A stretch of DNA of 64,000 nt, from positions 20,146 through 84,145 of the forward strand of contig CAVORH010000050.1 of assembly GCA_963698565.1 (NCBI GenBank). The letters are read 5' to 3'. Both the position numbers and the translations under genes were made by a program. The notes below the pieces were generated by a model that ran no database searches, had not been told where the DNA came from, and saw nothing but the letters and a program-made list of their open reading frames with translations. This DNA comes from Sva-07 sp963698565 (lineage in GTDB: Bacteria > Actinomycetota > Acidimicrobiia > Acidimicrobiales > Ilumatobacteraceae). Of this stretch, positions 41,004-50,058 are shown piece by piece (positions within the stretch are counted from its first letter, which is position 1; the number at the start of each line of letters is the position of its first letter).

Positions 41004-43196
41004 ATGACCATCGACACCGACGCTCCCGTCGAGGGATCATCGCTTCATGAAGATGAAACGCTGATCAATCGACCCCACCACGACGATCTCGAGACCGACG
41101 TCGAGCACCCTCCGCTCGCGCGGATGGGGCGATGGGCGCACTCCCATCGCAAGTTCGTGATCATCGCCTGGGCCGTCCTGGCCATCGGGCTCGGCGTCTT
41201 CGCGCCCCGGCTCGAACACGCGCTCTCCGGTGCCATGTGGGAGGTCAACGGCAGCGAGTCGCTCGCCGCCCGCGACGTGATCGACCAACAGTTCGGCGGC
41301 CTGTCGTCGCAGTCGGCAGTCGTCGTGGTCCAGAGTCAGTCGACGCCGGTCGACGATCCCGCCTTCCAGCAGGTGATCGCCGATGTCAACGCGCTGATCG
41401 TCGCCGAGCCCGGATTCGGCCAGCCGATGCCGGCCCAGCCGGGCATGGACGGGATGACCGTGATGATCCAGGCCGGCGCCGAGGTCGATCCGACCGAAGC
41501 CGTCCGCTCCGCCGGGGAACTCGGTGACGAGATCTCCGACCTGTCGGCCGAGGTCGCCGGTGACGAGATCACGGTCGCGCTGACCGGGTCGCCGGCGTTC
41601 TGGGACGACTTCAACGAGGTCAACCGCGAGGGCATGTTGAAGGCCGAGATCCTCACGTGGCCCGTGACCGCCGTGATCCTCGTGATCGCGTTCGGCACAC
41701 TCGCTGCCGCCGGCCTCCCGCTCGTGCTCACCGCCGCCGGCCTGCTCGCCTCGATGGGCGTCCTCTACGGGATCACCCAGATCACCGACCTGTCGATCTG
41801 GACGTTGAACTTCGCCATGATGTTCGCGCTCGCACTCGGCATCGACTACGCACTCTTCATCGTCACCCGGTACCGAGCCGCGCTCCACGCGCACCCTGAG
41901 GATCCGCAACACGCGGCGGGAATCGCGATGGACACCGCCGGCAAGGCCGTGCTGTTCTCCGGCATCACCGTGCTCGTCAGCCTGTCGGCGGTCCTGCTCG
42001 TGCCGATCCCGGCGTTCCGCTCGATGGCCGCCGGCATGATGCTGTCGGTCAGCTTCGTGCTCCTCGCCGCACTCACCCTGCTGCCCGCACTGCTCGGCCC
42101 CGGCATCGACAAGTTCGCACTGCCGTGGCACAGCAAGGGCGACCATCACAGCGAGTTCTTCGCCCGCCTCGCCGACCGGATCCAGGCCCACAAGGTGCTC
42201 GTTGCCGTCGGCGCCGTGTTGGTGCTGCTGGCCTTGTCGCTCCCCTTGCTCGGCCTGAAGACCGGCATGCCCGGCATCACCGTCCTCCCGGAGGACGAGC
42301 AGGCCCGCATGGGCTACGACATGATCACCGACGGGTTCGGCCCCGGTGGCCCCGGCCCGATCCAGGTGATCGTGCCCGCCGGCCAGGATGCCCAGGCCGT
42401 TGCCGACCAGGTGTTGGCCACCGAGGGCGTCGTCATGGCCTTCCCGCCCTCCCCGGGCATGGAGGGAGCCAGCATCATCCAGGCCGTCGGTGCCTACGAC
42501 CCGTCGTCCGACGAGGCGCTGGCGCTGATTCCGACACTGCGCACCGAACTGCCCGATGGCGTGCTCGTCGGCGGCCCCGTCGCCGAGAACTACGACCTCG
42601 ACCAGACCCTGTCGCAGAAGGCGCCGCTCGTGATGGGCGTCGTCCTGGTGCTCGGTTTCATCCTGCTGATGATCGCCCTGCAAGCCGTGATCGTCGCCTT
42701 CGTCGGCGTGATCTTCAACCTGCTGTCGGTCGCCGCAGCGTTCGGTGTCGGTGCACTCGTGTTCCAGCACGGGATCGGGTCCAGCCTGCTGAGCTTCGAC
42801 AGCCAGGGGTACCTCACCTCCTGGGCGCCGTTGTTCTTCTTCGCCCTGGTGTTCGCCATCTCGATGGACTACACGGTGTTCCTGCTCGCCTCGACACGGG
42901 AGCACTTCGAACGCTCCGGTGATGCGGCCGAGGCGGTCCGTGGATCGCTCGGCCACGTCGGACGACCGATCGTCGCCGCCGCCGGCGTCATGATCGCCGT
43001 GTTCTACACCTTCGCCATCGCCGGCACCCTGCCGATGAAGGAGATGGGCCTGATCCTCGGCACGGCGGTGCTGCTCGACGCCTTCCTGATCCGGTTGGTG
43101 CTCGTGCCGGCGACGCTCTACATCATCGGCAACCGGGCGTGGTGGCTGCCGCGCTGGATCGACCGGATCCTGCCGAACGTCAAGTTCGCCCACTGA
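41004..43196 (+). CDS. MMPL/RND-family membrane transporter
   Basis: A 730-aa transporter with the RND/MMPL plan: one N-terminal helix (KFVIIAWAVLAIGLGVF), a periplasmic domain, a block of helices with LNFAMMFALALGIDYALFIV, a second periplasmic domain, and a final helix block with FFALVFAISMDYTVFLLAST. The paired GIDYALF and SMDYTVF motifs carry the proton-relay Asp-Tyr dyads of MmpL proteins. In relatives these export lipids or drugs. The cargo is unknown; linkage to arsR suggests induction by a toxic ligand. Confidence 0.9.
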   Translation: MTIDTDAPVEGSSLHEDETLINRPHHDDLETDVEHPPLARMGRWAHSHRKFVIIAWAVLAIGLGVFAPRLEHALSGAMWEVNGSESLAARDVIDQQFGGLSSQSAVVVVQSQSTPVDDPAFQQVIADVNALIVAEPGFGQPMPAQPGMDGMTVMIQAGAEVDPTEAVRSAGELGDEISDLSAEVAGDEITVALTGSPAFWDDFNEVNREGMLKAEILTWPVTAVILVIAFGTLAAAGLPLVLTAAGLLASMGVLYGITQITDLSIWTLNFAMMFALALGIDYALFIVTRYRAALHAHPEDPQHAAGIAMDTAGKAVLFSGITVLVSLSAVLLVPIPAFRSMAAGMMLSVSFVLLAALTLLPALLGPGIDKFALPWHSKGDHHSEFFARLADRIQAHKVLVAVGAVLVLLALSLPLLGLKTGMPGITVLPEDEQARMGYDMITDGFGPGGPGPIQVIVPAGQDAQAVADQVLATEGVVMAFPPSPGMEGASIIQAVGAYDPSSDEALALIPTLRTELPDGVLVGGPVAENYDLDQTLSQKAPLVMGVVLVLGFILLMIALQAVIVAFVGVIFNLLSVAAAFGVGALVFQHGIGSSLLSFDSQGYLTSWAPLFFFALVFAISMDYTVFLLASTREHFERSGDAAEAVRGSLGHVGRPIVAAAGVMIAVFYTFAIAGTLPMKEMGLILGTAVLLDAFLIRLVLVPATLYIIGNRAWWLPRWIDRILPNVKFAH

Positions 43197-43249
43197 CCGG
43201 GCGAGCTCGCGACATCGTCGAGGTTCCCTCCAATCACCTCGGCTGAACC

Positions 43250-43281
43250 GGTGCGGACGTCCTCCCCAGGGCGTCCGCACC
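43250..43281 (+). terminator. Hairpin after the MMPL gene
   Basis: GGTGCGGACG (43250-43259) and CGTCCGCACC (43272-43281) pair perfectly; CCT/AGG can extend the stem inward. It lies 53 bp after the MMPL stop. There is no T run. Confidence 0.55.
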
Positions 43282-43360
43282 GACGCGTCCGGGCGTCGGT
43301 CGCCGCGCGCATGCTCACCAGCGAACCCGGTGGAGTATTCGGGTCGTTCCACCCCGGTCT

Positions 43361-43389
43361 TTGAATTCACCTTTTCCAAAGGGTATGTT
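43361..43389 (+). promoter_or_regulatory. Promoter of icd (leaderless)
   Basis: TTGAAT (43361-43366), a 17-bp spacer and TATGTT (43384-43389) form a near-consensus promoter. The -10 ends 6 nt before ATG 43396, so transcription should start at the A of the start codon. Confidence 0.72.
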
Positions 43390-43395
43390 CACGGT

Positions 43396-44850
43396 ATGTC
43401 GACGTTGACGAATGCCGTGCCGGTGACGCTCGCTGAGGGTGACGGCATCGGACCCGAGATCACGGCCGCAGTCCTTCGGGTGCTGGGTGCTGCGGATGCC
43501 CCGTTGCGGTTCGAGCCGATCGAGATCGGGGAGGCGGTCTACCGGGCGGGTCACACCTCGGGGATCGCTCCCGAGGCGTGGGAGACGATTCGTCGCAATC
43601 CGGTGTTCCTGAAGGCACCGATCACCACCCCGCTCGGCGGCGGCTACAAGAGCCTCAACGTGACGATCCGCAAGACGCTGAACCTCTACGCCAACGTGCG
43701 TCCGACGAAGTCGTACGCACCCTTCGTGGCGTCGGCGCATCCGGGGATGGATCTCGTGATCGTGCGGGAGAACGAGGAGGACCTCTACGCGGGCATCGAG
43801 CATCAGCAGACGGCCGAGGTGACGCAGGTCCTGAAGCTGATCACCCGGCCCGGTTCCGAGCGGATCGTGCGCTATGCGTTCGAGTACGCCCGTGCGTACG
43901 GTCGCCGCAAGGTCACGTGCATGACCAAGAACAACATCATGAAGTTGACCGACGGGCTGTTCCATCGTGTCTTCACCGAGATCGCCGAGGAGTATCCCGA
44001 CATCGAGTCGGATCATCAGATCATCGACATCGGCGCGGCGCGTCTGGCGGCGCAGCCCGAGATCTTCGACGTGATCGTCACCCTCAACCTGTACGGCGAC
44101 ATCCTGTCCGACATCGCCTCGCAGATCGCCGGGTCGGTCGGGATCGCCGGGTCGGCGAACGTCGGGCCAGGGGTTGCGATGTTCGAGGCCGTGCACGGCT
44201 CGGCACCCGACATCGCGGGCAAGGACGTCGCGAACCCGTCGGGACTGCTCGTGGCGGCGACACAACTGCTGGTGCACGTCGGTGCCGCCGACGTGGCGAG
44301 CCGCATCAAGAACGCCTGGTTGACGACGCTCGAGGACGGCATCCACACGACGGACATCTATCGCGACGGCCTCAGCTCGAAGAAGGTCGGCTGTCACGAG
44401 TTCGCCGACGCCGTGATCGAGCGCCTCGGTCGCGAGCCGAGACAACTCCGACCCGTGGCGTACAGGACGACCGGCATCTCGGTCGATGTCGCGCCGTCAC
44501 GCGCAGCGACGAAGGAGCTGGTCGGCGTCGACGTGTTCCTCGACTGGAGCGACGATGATCGCGATCCCGAGGCCCTGGGTCAGGGGCTGGAGCAGGCATG
44601 TCCTGCTCCGTGGAAGCTGAAGATGGTCACGAACCGAGGGGTCAAGGTCTATCCCGACGGCGCACCCGAGACGTTCTGCACCGACCACTGGCGATGCCGC
44701 TTCCTGCCCGACCCCGGCGGACCAGTGGACGGACGCGACATCATCGCCCTGCTGAGCGCGTTGCTCGACGCAGGGTTCGAGTCGATCAAGACCGAGAACC
44801 TGTATCGGATCGACGGCGAGGCTGCGTACTCACTCGGACAGGGCGAATAG
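43396..44850 (+). CDS. icd: Isocitrate dehydrogenase, Thermus-type with C-terminal extension
   Basis: A 484-aa member of the isocitrate/isopropylmalate dehydrogenase family, with VTLAEGDGIGPEIT at the N-terminus, the substrate loop VTIRKTLNLYANVRP, and NLYGDILSDIASQIAGSVG for metal binding. After about residue 330 it carries a 150-residue C-terminal domain (ATKELVGVDVFLDWSDDDRD... ENLYRIDGEAAYSLGQGE) like that of Thermus isocitrate dehydrogenase. It supplies 2-oxoglutarate and reduced cofactor in the TCA cycle; cofactor preference was not determined. ATG 43396 is fixed by the promoter 6 nt upstream. Confidence 0.85.
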   Translation: MSTLTNAVPVTLAEGDGIGPEITAAVLRVLGAADAPLRFEPIEIGEAVYRAGHTSGIAPEAWETIRRNPVFLKAPITTPLGGGYKSLNVTIRKTLNLYANVRPTKSYAPFVASAHPGMDLVIVRENEEDLYAGIEHQQTAEVTQVLKLITRPGSERIVRYAFEYARAYGRRKVTCMTKNNIMKLTDGLFHRVFTEIAEEYPDIESDHQIIDIGAARLAAQPEIFDVIVTLNLYGDILSDIASQIAGSVGIAGSANVGPGVAMFEAVHGSAPDIAGKDVANPSGLLVAATQLLVHVGAADVASRIKNAWLTTLEDGIHTTDIYRDGLSSKKVGCHEFADAVIERLGREPRQLRPVAYRTTGISVDVAPSRAATKELVGVDVFLDWSDDDRDPEALGQGLEQACPAPWKLKMVTNRGVKVYPDGAPETFCTDHWRCRFLPDPGGPVDGRDIIALLSALLDAGFESIKTENLYRIDGEAAYSLGQGE

Positions 44851-44861
44851 GGGTCGGGCCC

Positions 44862-45653
44862 ATGTCGTCTGCAACTGGACTCCTCGCCGGCAAGCATCTC
44901 CTGATCACCGGCGTCGTGAACACCGAGTCGATCGCCTACGCAACCGCCGCCGCAGCACTGCAGGCGGGCGCCCAGATCGTCCTGTCCGGCCTCGAACGGG
45001 ACATCGAGCACACTCGACACGCCGCGACCACGCTGGGAGCCGACGTCGACGTGCTCGAAGCAGACCTGACGGTGCCCGAGCACCTCGACTCGCTCGGTCA
45101 CCACCTGCGTCAGCGATGGGGGCAGCTCGACGGCGCGCTCCATGCGGTGGCGTTCGCCCCGCGCGACGCATTGGCGGGCAACTTCCTCGAGGCCGGGATC
45201 GACTCGGTCTCGCGTGCGTTCCACACCAGCGTGTACACGTACTCGGCGCTCGCACGACTGCTCGGCGAACTCGCTCCGAGCACCGGTGCATCGCTCGTCG
45301 GTCTGGACTTCGACGCCTCGCGGGCGTGGCCCAACTACAACTGGATGGGCGTGTGCAAGTCGGCGCTCGAGTCGACCAATCGCTACGTCGCGCGCGATCT
45401 CGGTCCGCTGGCGGTCCGATCGAATCTCATCGCCGCCGGGCCGCTCCACACCCGTGCCGCGGGTGCCATCGGAGGATTCGACCGACTGACCTCGGCGTGG
45501 GAACACCAGTCGCCGATGGCGTGGGATCCCCAGGACGCAGCCCCGGTGGCCGACGCAGCGATCTTCCTGCTGTCGGACCTCGCCCGCATGGTGACCGGTG
45601 AGATCCTGCACGTCGACGGCGGCTTCCACGCGATGGCCGCCCACCTGTCCTGA
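44862..45653 (+). CDS. fabI: Enoyl-ACP reductase, InhA/FabI type
   Basis: A 263-aa short-chain-dehydrogenase-fold reductase that performs the last step of fatty acid elongation. The NAD site LLITGVVNTESIAYATAA, the catalytic pair Tyr159 and Lys166 in NYNWMGVCKSALES, and the stretch VGLDFDASRAWPNYNWM are close to mycobacterial InhA. It could be a fabI-type housekeeping or a long-chain enzyme. It follows icd by 11 nt, and may be in the same transcript. ATG 44862 is used. Confidence 0.9.
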   Translation: MSSATGLLAGKHLLITGVVNTESIAYATAAAALQAGAQIVLSGLERDIEHTRHAATTLGADVDVLEADLTVPEHLDSLGHHLRQRWGQLDGALHAVAFAPRDALAGNFLEAGIDSVSRAFHTSVYTYSALARLLGELAPSTGASLVGLDFDASRAWPNYNWMGVCKSALESTNRYVARDLGPLAVRSNLIAAGPLHTRAAGAIGGFDRLTSAWEHQSPMAWDPQDAAPVADAAIFLLSDLARMVTGEILHVDGGFHAMAAHLS

Positions 45654-45701
45654 CGCCTTCCGCTCCGAGCGCCGGTTGTCGGGCGCCGTGGTCGCCAGCC
45701 C

Positions 45702-46127
45702 TCAGCTTGGCTCGCAGGCTTCCTTGGCCAAGTCGAGCCCGCTGAGGTCACGGTCTCGCACCAGATCGTTGTAGAGACTCCAGCTTCGTCCGGACTCCAT
45801 CCACTCATCGAACGGCGGCACTGCGGACGACGACGGCGAGAACCCCTCGCGAACCATGCACTCGTGGATCGCCACGAAGCCGTCGCAGGTGGTGCGGGCC
45901 ATCTGTGGCGAGTCGTCGGCGAACACGGCGTACTCGGGTCGTTCGAGCACTTGGGCGAAGCACTCACTCACCACATCGGCTTCGTCACCGACCCCACCGA
46001 CGATCCCGCCGTCAGCGCTGAGATACGCCTCCTCGACGCCGGCGTCGTGAGCGCACTGGAGCGCGTCGAGTGCGACTTGATCGGCGAGCTCGGTGAGATC
46101 GGCAGTATGCGGCCCCGCGCTCCTCAC
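45702..46127 (-). CDS. Hypothetical protein downstream of mazF, start uncertain
   Basis: The visible part is 141 aa from GTG 46127, an acidic, helical sequence (TADLTELADQVALDALQCAH, PEYAVFADDSPQMARTTCDG) that I do not recognise. Just upstream, another frame encodes IAAVCLLAFGSACGS, which looks like a lipoprotein signal with its lipobox cysteine, and continues GSRAEGEERGAAY. A frameshift near 46105 would join these. It may therefore be a damaged lipoprotein gene. Confidence 0.45.
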   Translation of the reverse strand: MRSAGPHTADLTELADQVALDALQCAHDAGVEEAYLSADGGIVGGVGDEADVVSECFAQVLERPEYAVFADDSPQMARTTCDGFVAIHECMVREGFSPSSSAVPPFDEWMESGRSWSLYNDLVRDRDLSGLDLAKEACEPS

Positions 46128-46200
46128 CCTCGGCTCGAGATCCGCACGCCGAACCGAAGGCCAACAAGCACACCGCGGCGATCTCGATCGACGGCAGGCC

Positions 46201-46524
46201 TCAGTAGACGATGTCCAACGCGAACCGCTGCGCGATGTCGAGTGCCGCCCGCGTGACCTCGTCGAGGCGACCGACTGGTTCATCATCAAGATCTTCGATG
46301 GGCACCGTGATGACGTTGTCGCAACTGATGACGCAGCGTTCGGGCAGTCCTTGCTCGGGACCGACCTCGACCTCGGTGCGGATACCACGAATTGTCCGTG
46401 TGATCGGTGCGCACGTGACCGAGCTCAGCACTCCGATGGCGGCATCACGGGTGAGAATGCAGACGGGGCGGCGTCCAGCCGGAGGCCCGAGATCGACCCA
46501 GATGATGTCGTTTCGAGCTACCAC
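46201..46524 (-). CDS. mazF: MazF/PemK-type endoribonuclease toxin
   Basis: A 107-aa toxin of the MazF/PemK family. The N-terminal beta-barrel motif is IIWVDLGPPAGRRPVCILT, with VTCAPITRTIRGIRTEVEVG and ERCVISCDNVITVP following. The Arg in GRRPVCIL and the Thr in TCAPIT are the catalytic candidates. It overlaps the antitoxin gene by 7 nt, as in most such pairs, and would cleave mRNA when released. Confidence 0.9.
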   Translation of the reverse strand: MVARNDIIWVDLGPPAGRRPVCILTRDAAIGVLSSVTCAPITRTIRGIRTEVEVGPEQGLPERCVISCDNVITVPIEDLDDEPVGRLDEVTRAALDIAQRFALDIVY

Positions 46525-46763
46525 GCCGGCGCGGTCTGCGACGCGAGACGGCGCGCCGATTGCACGAGTGCAGGTTCGGGCGGCTGACGCTGGTATCCGG
46601 CGATGAGTTCCCGATCTGCCGTCGCCAACTCCTCGGCGGTGATCACTGCGGTGGCGCCCCTGCGAAGCAACTCGGACCGGTTCGTTCCGAGCTGCGCCGC
46701 GAGCTCATCGAGTCGTGCGACCAGGTCGTCGTCGAGTTGGACGAGAACTTCGCGGCGGGCCAT
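46518..46763 (-). CDS. mazE: Ribbon-helix-helix antitoxin of the MazEF pair
   Basis: An 81-aa protein with a ribbon-helix-helix DNA-binding domain (EVLVQLDDDLVARLDELAAQ then LGTNRSELLRRG) and a disordered C-terminal tail that would wrap the toxin. Of two in-frame ATGs (46769 and 46763), the second is preferred because TAGCAT (46775-46770 on the minus strand) lies 6 nt upstream, the leaderless pattern seen elsewhere. The 272 bp from 46776 to 47047 contain no gene I can support. Confidence 0.85.
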   Translation of the reverse strand: MARREVLVQLDDDLVARLDELAAQLGTNRSELLRRGATAVITAEELATADRELIAGYQRQPPEPALVQSARRLASQTAPAW

Positions 46764-47047
46764 GACCATATGCTATCCCCAATGGTCCGGGCCGCCCGGT
46801 GATCGCGTTCGCAAGAGACCCGGCCACACCACATATCCGGCAGAGAGCGGTTGGGGCAGGGCATCGTCAACCTCACACACAACGCCCCGCAGTCGGATGC
46901 GATCGAGCGTCCCCGAGTACCGGTCACGGACACGCACAACGGGCCCACGTCGTGGCAGTGCCATCTCAGCAGTTCGGCGCCTTCTGCCGCATCTCCCGGA
47001 ACCCACCGGCGCAAGTCGTACCCATGGATCTCACCTTCCTGCCGAGC

Positions 47048-47851
47048 TCACCGCTGGGTGATGGCAGCGAACGTGACGGCGGCGGCCTGGCCGACGTTGA
47101 GCGAGTCGACGTCGGGCGCGATCGGGATGCGGACGCGGCGGTCGGCGCCGGCCATCACCGCCCGGCTGAGGCCTGGGCCCTCCGCGCCGAGACACACGGC
47201 GAGACGATCCGGAACGGTGACGCTCCACAGGTCGACCGACCCCGGGGCGGGGGTCATCGCCCAGGTCTCGAAGCCGGCCTCGCGCAGCTGATCGAGCACC
47301 GTCGACCATGCGTCGACGCGAGCGACCGGCAACGTCAGGACCTCGCCCATGCTGACACGCACGGTCCGGCGGCTGTACGGGTCCGTGCACGTGGAATCGA
47401 TCACGAGTCCGTCGATCCCGAACGCACGGGCGGCCCGTGCGATCGCACCGAGGTTCTCGGCGTCGTTGAGGCCCTCGAGCACGGCGAGACGCCTCGCCGC
47501 GGCGATCATCCCCGAGAGCGATGCCTGCGGCCGTCGAGTCGCACTCGCGATCACACCACGGTGGAGGTCGAAGCCGACCACCTCGGCGATCACGTCGCGG
47601 TCGGCGACGAACACCGGCACGCCGAGCGCAGCGAGTGTCGCGGCGTTGGCCGAGAACCGTTCGACCCGCGACGGAGCCAGCAGCACCGATCGGATGGCGT
47701 GGCCGGACTCGATCAGCCGGTCGATCGCCACGTACCCCTCGACGATGAACGACTCGTCGCCCTCGTAGCGGCGCCGGTAGGCCTGGTCGTTCAACGAGCG
47801 GTAGTCGGCGAGCCGAGGATCGTCAGCCCGCTCGACCGGTGTGGTGGTCAA
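47048..47851 (-). CDS. TrmH/SpoU-family RNA 2'-O-methyltransferase
   Basis: A 267-aa SPOUT methyltransferase that methylates rRNA or tRNA ribose. The N-terminal substrate-binding domain contains SFIVEGYVAIDRLIESGHAI, and the C-terminal knot has LNDAENLGAIARAARAFG, ICLGAEGPGLS-like VCLGAEGPGLS, and IPIAPDVDSLNVGQAAAVTF. The start is TTG 47851, overlapping the stop of the upstream VOC gene (TTGA), so it is co-translated with it. Exact target is not known. Confidence 0.87.
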   Translation of the reverse strand: MTTTPVERADDPRLADYRSLNDQAYRRRYEGDESFIVEGYVAIDRLIESGHAIRSVLLAPSRVERFSANAATLAALGVPVFVADRDVIAEVVGFDLHRGVIASATRRPQASLSGMIAAARRLAVLEGLNDAENLGAIARAARAFGIDGLVIDSTCTDPYSRRTVRVSMGEVLTLPVARVDAWSTVLDQLREAGFETWAMTPAPGSVDLWSVTVPDRLAVCLGAEGPGLSRAVMAGADRRVRIPIAPDVDSLNVGQAAAVTFAAITQR

Positions 47852-48288
47852 TGAGCGAACACCTGGGAGTCGTCGGCGAAGGCCTTGAACTCGAGCGCAT
47901 TGCCCGACGGGTCGAGCAGGAACATCGTCGACTGCTCGCCGATCTGCCCGGCGAACCGGGTGTGTGGCTCGATCACGAACGTCGTCCCGGCGGCGATCAG
48001 CCGGTCGGCCAACGCCGTCCACTGCGCCGGGGCCAGCAACACACCGAAGTGCGGGACGGGGACATCGTTGCCGTCGACCGGGTTCGACAGCGAGGATGGT
48101 CGATGGGCCGGGTCGAGGTGGGCGACGAACTGATGGCCGTACAGGTCGAAGTCGACCCAGGTGTCGCTCGAACGACCCTCGGGGCAGCCGAGCAGGCCAC
48201 CGTAGAACGAGCGGGCCGCCGCGAGGTCGTGCACCGGCATCGCCAGGTGGAAGCGGGGCCGGACGTCCTCGTCGATCATCGGTTCCAT
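47848..48288 (-). CDS. VOC-superfamily protein
   Basis: A 146-aa glyoxalase-like protein: FHLAMPVHDLAAARSFYGGL carries the first His, GHQFVAHLD the second, and FLLDPSGNALEFKAF the Glu. ATG 48288 (MEPMIDEDVRPRFHLA) starts 2 nt after the upstream thioesterase stop. The sequence is of the DUF/bleomycin-resistance-like group; the reaction is unknown. Confidence 0.83.
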   Translation of the reverse strand: MEPMIDEDVRPRFHLAMPVHDLAAARSFYGGLLGCPEGRSSDTWVDFDLYGHQFVAHLDPAHRPSSLSNPVDGNDVPVPHFGVLLAPAQWTALADRLIAAGTTFVIEPHTRFAGQIGEQSTMFLLDPSGNALEFKAFADDSQVFAH

Positions 48289-48290
48289 GG

Positions 48291-48728
48291 TCAGTGCGGC
48301 AGGACGTAGGTGCCCTGCGCGGTGGCCGTCGGCTTGTTCTCCCGGTCGTCGCACCACACCCGCACCGTGCCGACCACGTTGCGGCGGCCTGCGACGTCGA
48401 GCGTCGCTCGCGCCCACAGCACCGACCCACGCGCCGGGCGCAGGAACCGGATCGACAGCTCCGAGGTGAGCGCCATCGGCTCGATCCGGCCGGTGGCGCC
48501 GAACACGAGATACCACAGCGCGGCGTCGGCGAGCCCGAACTGCGACGGGCCGGAGATGAATGCGCCCGGTCGGAGTTCCTCGTCGGAGACGTCGCGGCGG
48601 GCGAGCGCCGTGGAGGACGTCAACTCGACGCACGAATTGTTCGAGCCGGGGAACAGTTCGCCGATCATCTCGTTGACGGCGTCGACCTGAGGAAGCGCGG
48701 CGGGCGTTTCGATGTCGGCAGGAGCCAT
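48291..48728 (-). CDS. PaaI-type hotdog-fold thioesterase
   Basis: A 145-aa hotdog protein with the PaaI/thioesterase block FISGPSQFGLADAALWYLVF and IRFLRPARGSVLWARATLD. It would hydrolyse acyl-CoA thioesters. TAGCGT lies exactly 6 nt before ATG 48728, so it is likely leaderless and is the first gene of a three-gene minus-strand operon with the VOC protein and the RNA methyltransferase. Confidence 0.83.
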   Translation of the reverse strand: MAPADIETPAALPQVDAVNEMIGELFPGSNNSCVELTSSTALARRDVSDEELRPGAFISGPSQFGLADAALWYLVFGATGRIEPMALTSELSIRFLRPARGSVLWARATLDVAGRRNVVGTVRVWCDDRENKPTATAQGTYVLPH

Positions 48729-48783
48729 GGCTCGACGCTAGCGAGCTTCGTGCGGGCCTCGAAACCATGGCATCGTGTCGCTC

Positions 48784-50049
48784 ATGACCGATGCTGCAGC
48801 AGACCGACCCTCGCTCGATCGTGTCGTGGTCGTCGGCGCATCACTCGCAGGGCTGCGTGCTGCCGAGACGCTCCGGCAACACGATGCGGTCGGCTCCGTG
48901 ATCGTCGTCGGCGACGAGCCGCATCGGCCGTACGACCGTCCACCGCTGTCGAAGAAGCTGTTGTCCGGAGAATGGGAGCCCGACCGGATCCATCTCCGCC
49001 AGCCCGATGCGTTCGACGACCTCGACGTCGAGTGGCGTCTCGGCGCCCGCGCGATCGGGCTCGATCTCGGCACGGCGACGAGCGGGCGGACGGTCGCCCT
49101 CGCGGATGGCGCGACGATCGGTTTCGACAGCCTGATCATCGCCACCGGTGCGCACCCCCGGCGTCTTCCCGGCCACGACGAGTTCGATCACGTGCACGAG
49201 TTGCGCTCACTCGACGACGCGCTGGCCCTGCGCGCCGAGATCGCGCCGGGCGGCCGACGCGTGGTCGTGATCGGTGCGGGGTTCATCGGGCTCGAAGCGG
49301 CGGCGACGGCCAAGACACTCGGCAACGACGTCGTGGTGCTGGAGGGGGCATCCGCGCCACTGATCCGCGGGCTCGGCGCCGAGATGGGCGAGGCGATCGC
49401 CGGACTGCATCGAGCGCACGGGGTCGACGTCCGCTGCGACGTCCGCATCGATGCGCTGACCCACGACGGCGTACGCCTCGCCGACGGCGAGGTCGTGCCG
49501 GCCGATGTGGTGGTGGTCGGCATCGGGGTCGCTCCGGCGACCGACTGGCTCGACGGCAGCGGGCTGCAGATCCGCGATGGCGTGGTCTGCGACGCGGCGC
49601 TCAACGCCCTGAGCGTCGGTGGAGATCCCGTCCCGGGGGTGTTCGCCGCTGGTGACGTCGCACGATGGCCGAACCAACTCTTCGGCGAGGAGATGCGCGT
49701 CGAGCACTGGACCAACGCTGCCGAACAGGGGGCGCACGCGGCCACGAGCCTCGTCCGCCTCGCTGCGGGTGAGGACGCCGAACCGTATGCGCCGCTCCCG
49801 TTCTTCTGGAGCGATCAGTTCGAGCACCGCATCCAGTTCCTCGGGCGGGCCTCGGCCGACGACGAGGTGCAGGTCGTCGCCGGTTCGGTCGCCGACGGAA
49901 AGTTCCTCACGCTGTTCGGTCGCGACGGCCGGCTGCACGGCGCGCTCGGTGTCAACGCCCCGCGTTGGGTGATGCCCACCCGCAAGTTGTTCATGGAACG
50001 CGCCGGCTGGGAGGAGGCGCTCGCGGCCGGACGTGCGCTCGGTGCGTAG
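48784..50049 (+). CDS. FAD-dependent ferredoxin/rubredoxin reductase
   Basis: A 421-aa pyridine nucleotide-disulfide-fold reductase. The FAD site is VVVVGASLAGLRAAETLR, the NAD site VVVIGAGFIGLEAA, and the second FAD motif GVFAAGDVARWPNQLFG. PYDRPPLSKKLLSGE is typical of ferredoxin reductases supplying cytochrome P450s or oxygenases. The C-terminal Reductase_C domain follows. No ferredoxin gene is adjacent. ATG 48784 is preferred over an in-frame GTG at 48775. Confidence 0.87.
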   Translation: MTDAAADRPSLDRVVVVGASLAGLRAAETLRQHDAVGSVIVVGDEPHRPYDRPPLSKKLLSGEWEPDRIHLRQPDAFDDLDVEWRLGARAIGLDLGTATSGRTVALADGATIGFDSLIIATGAHPRRLPGHDEFDHVHELRSLDDALALRAEIAPGGRRVVVIGAGFIGLEAAATAKTLGNDVVVLEGASAPLIRGLGAEMGEAIAGLHRAHGVDVRCDVRIDALTHDGVRLADGEVVPADVVVVGIGVAPATDWLDGSGLQIRDGVVCDAALNALSVGGDPVPGVFAAGDVARWPNQLFGEEMRVEHWTNAAEQGAHAATSLVRLAAGEDAEPYAPLPFFWSDQFEHRIQFLGRASADDEVQVVAGSVADGKFLTLFGRDGRLHGALGVNAPRWVMPTRKLFMERAGWEEALAAGRALGA

Positions 50050-50058
50050 GCTCGGCAC

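Noticed and set aside
46776..47047. Short open frames on both strands between mazE and the RNA methyltransferase
   Set aside because: No start signals, no recognisable domain, and unlike coding bias; left as intergenic.
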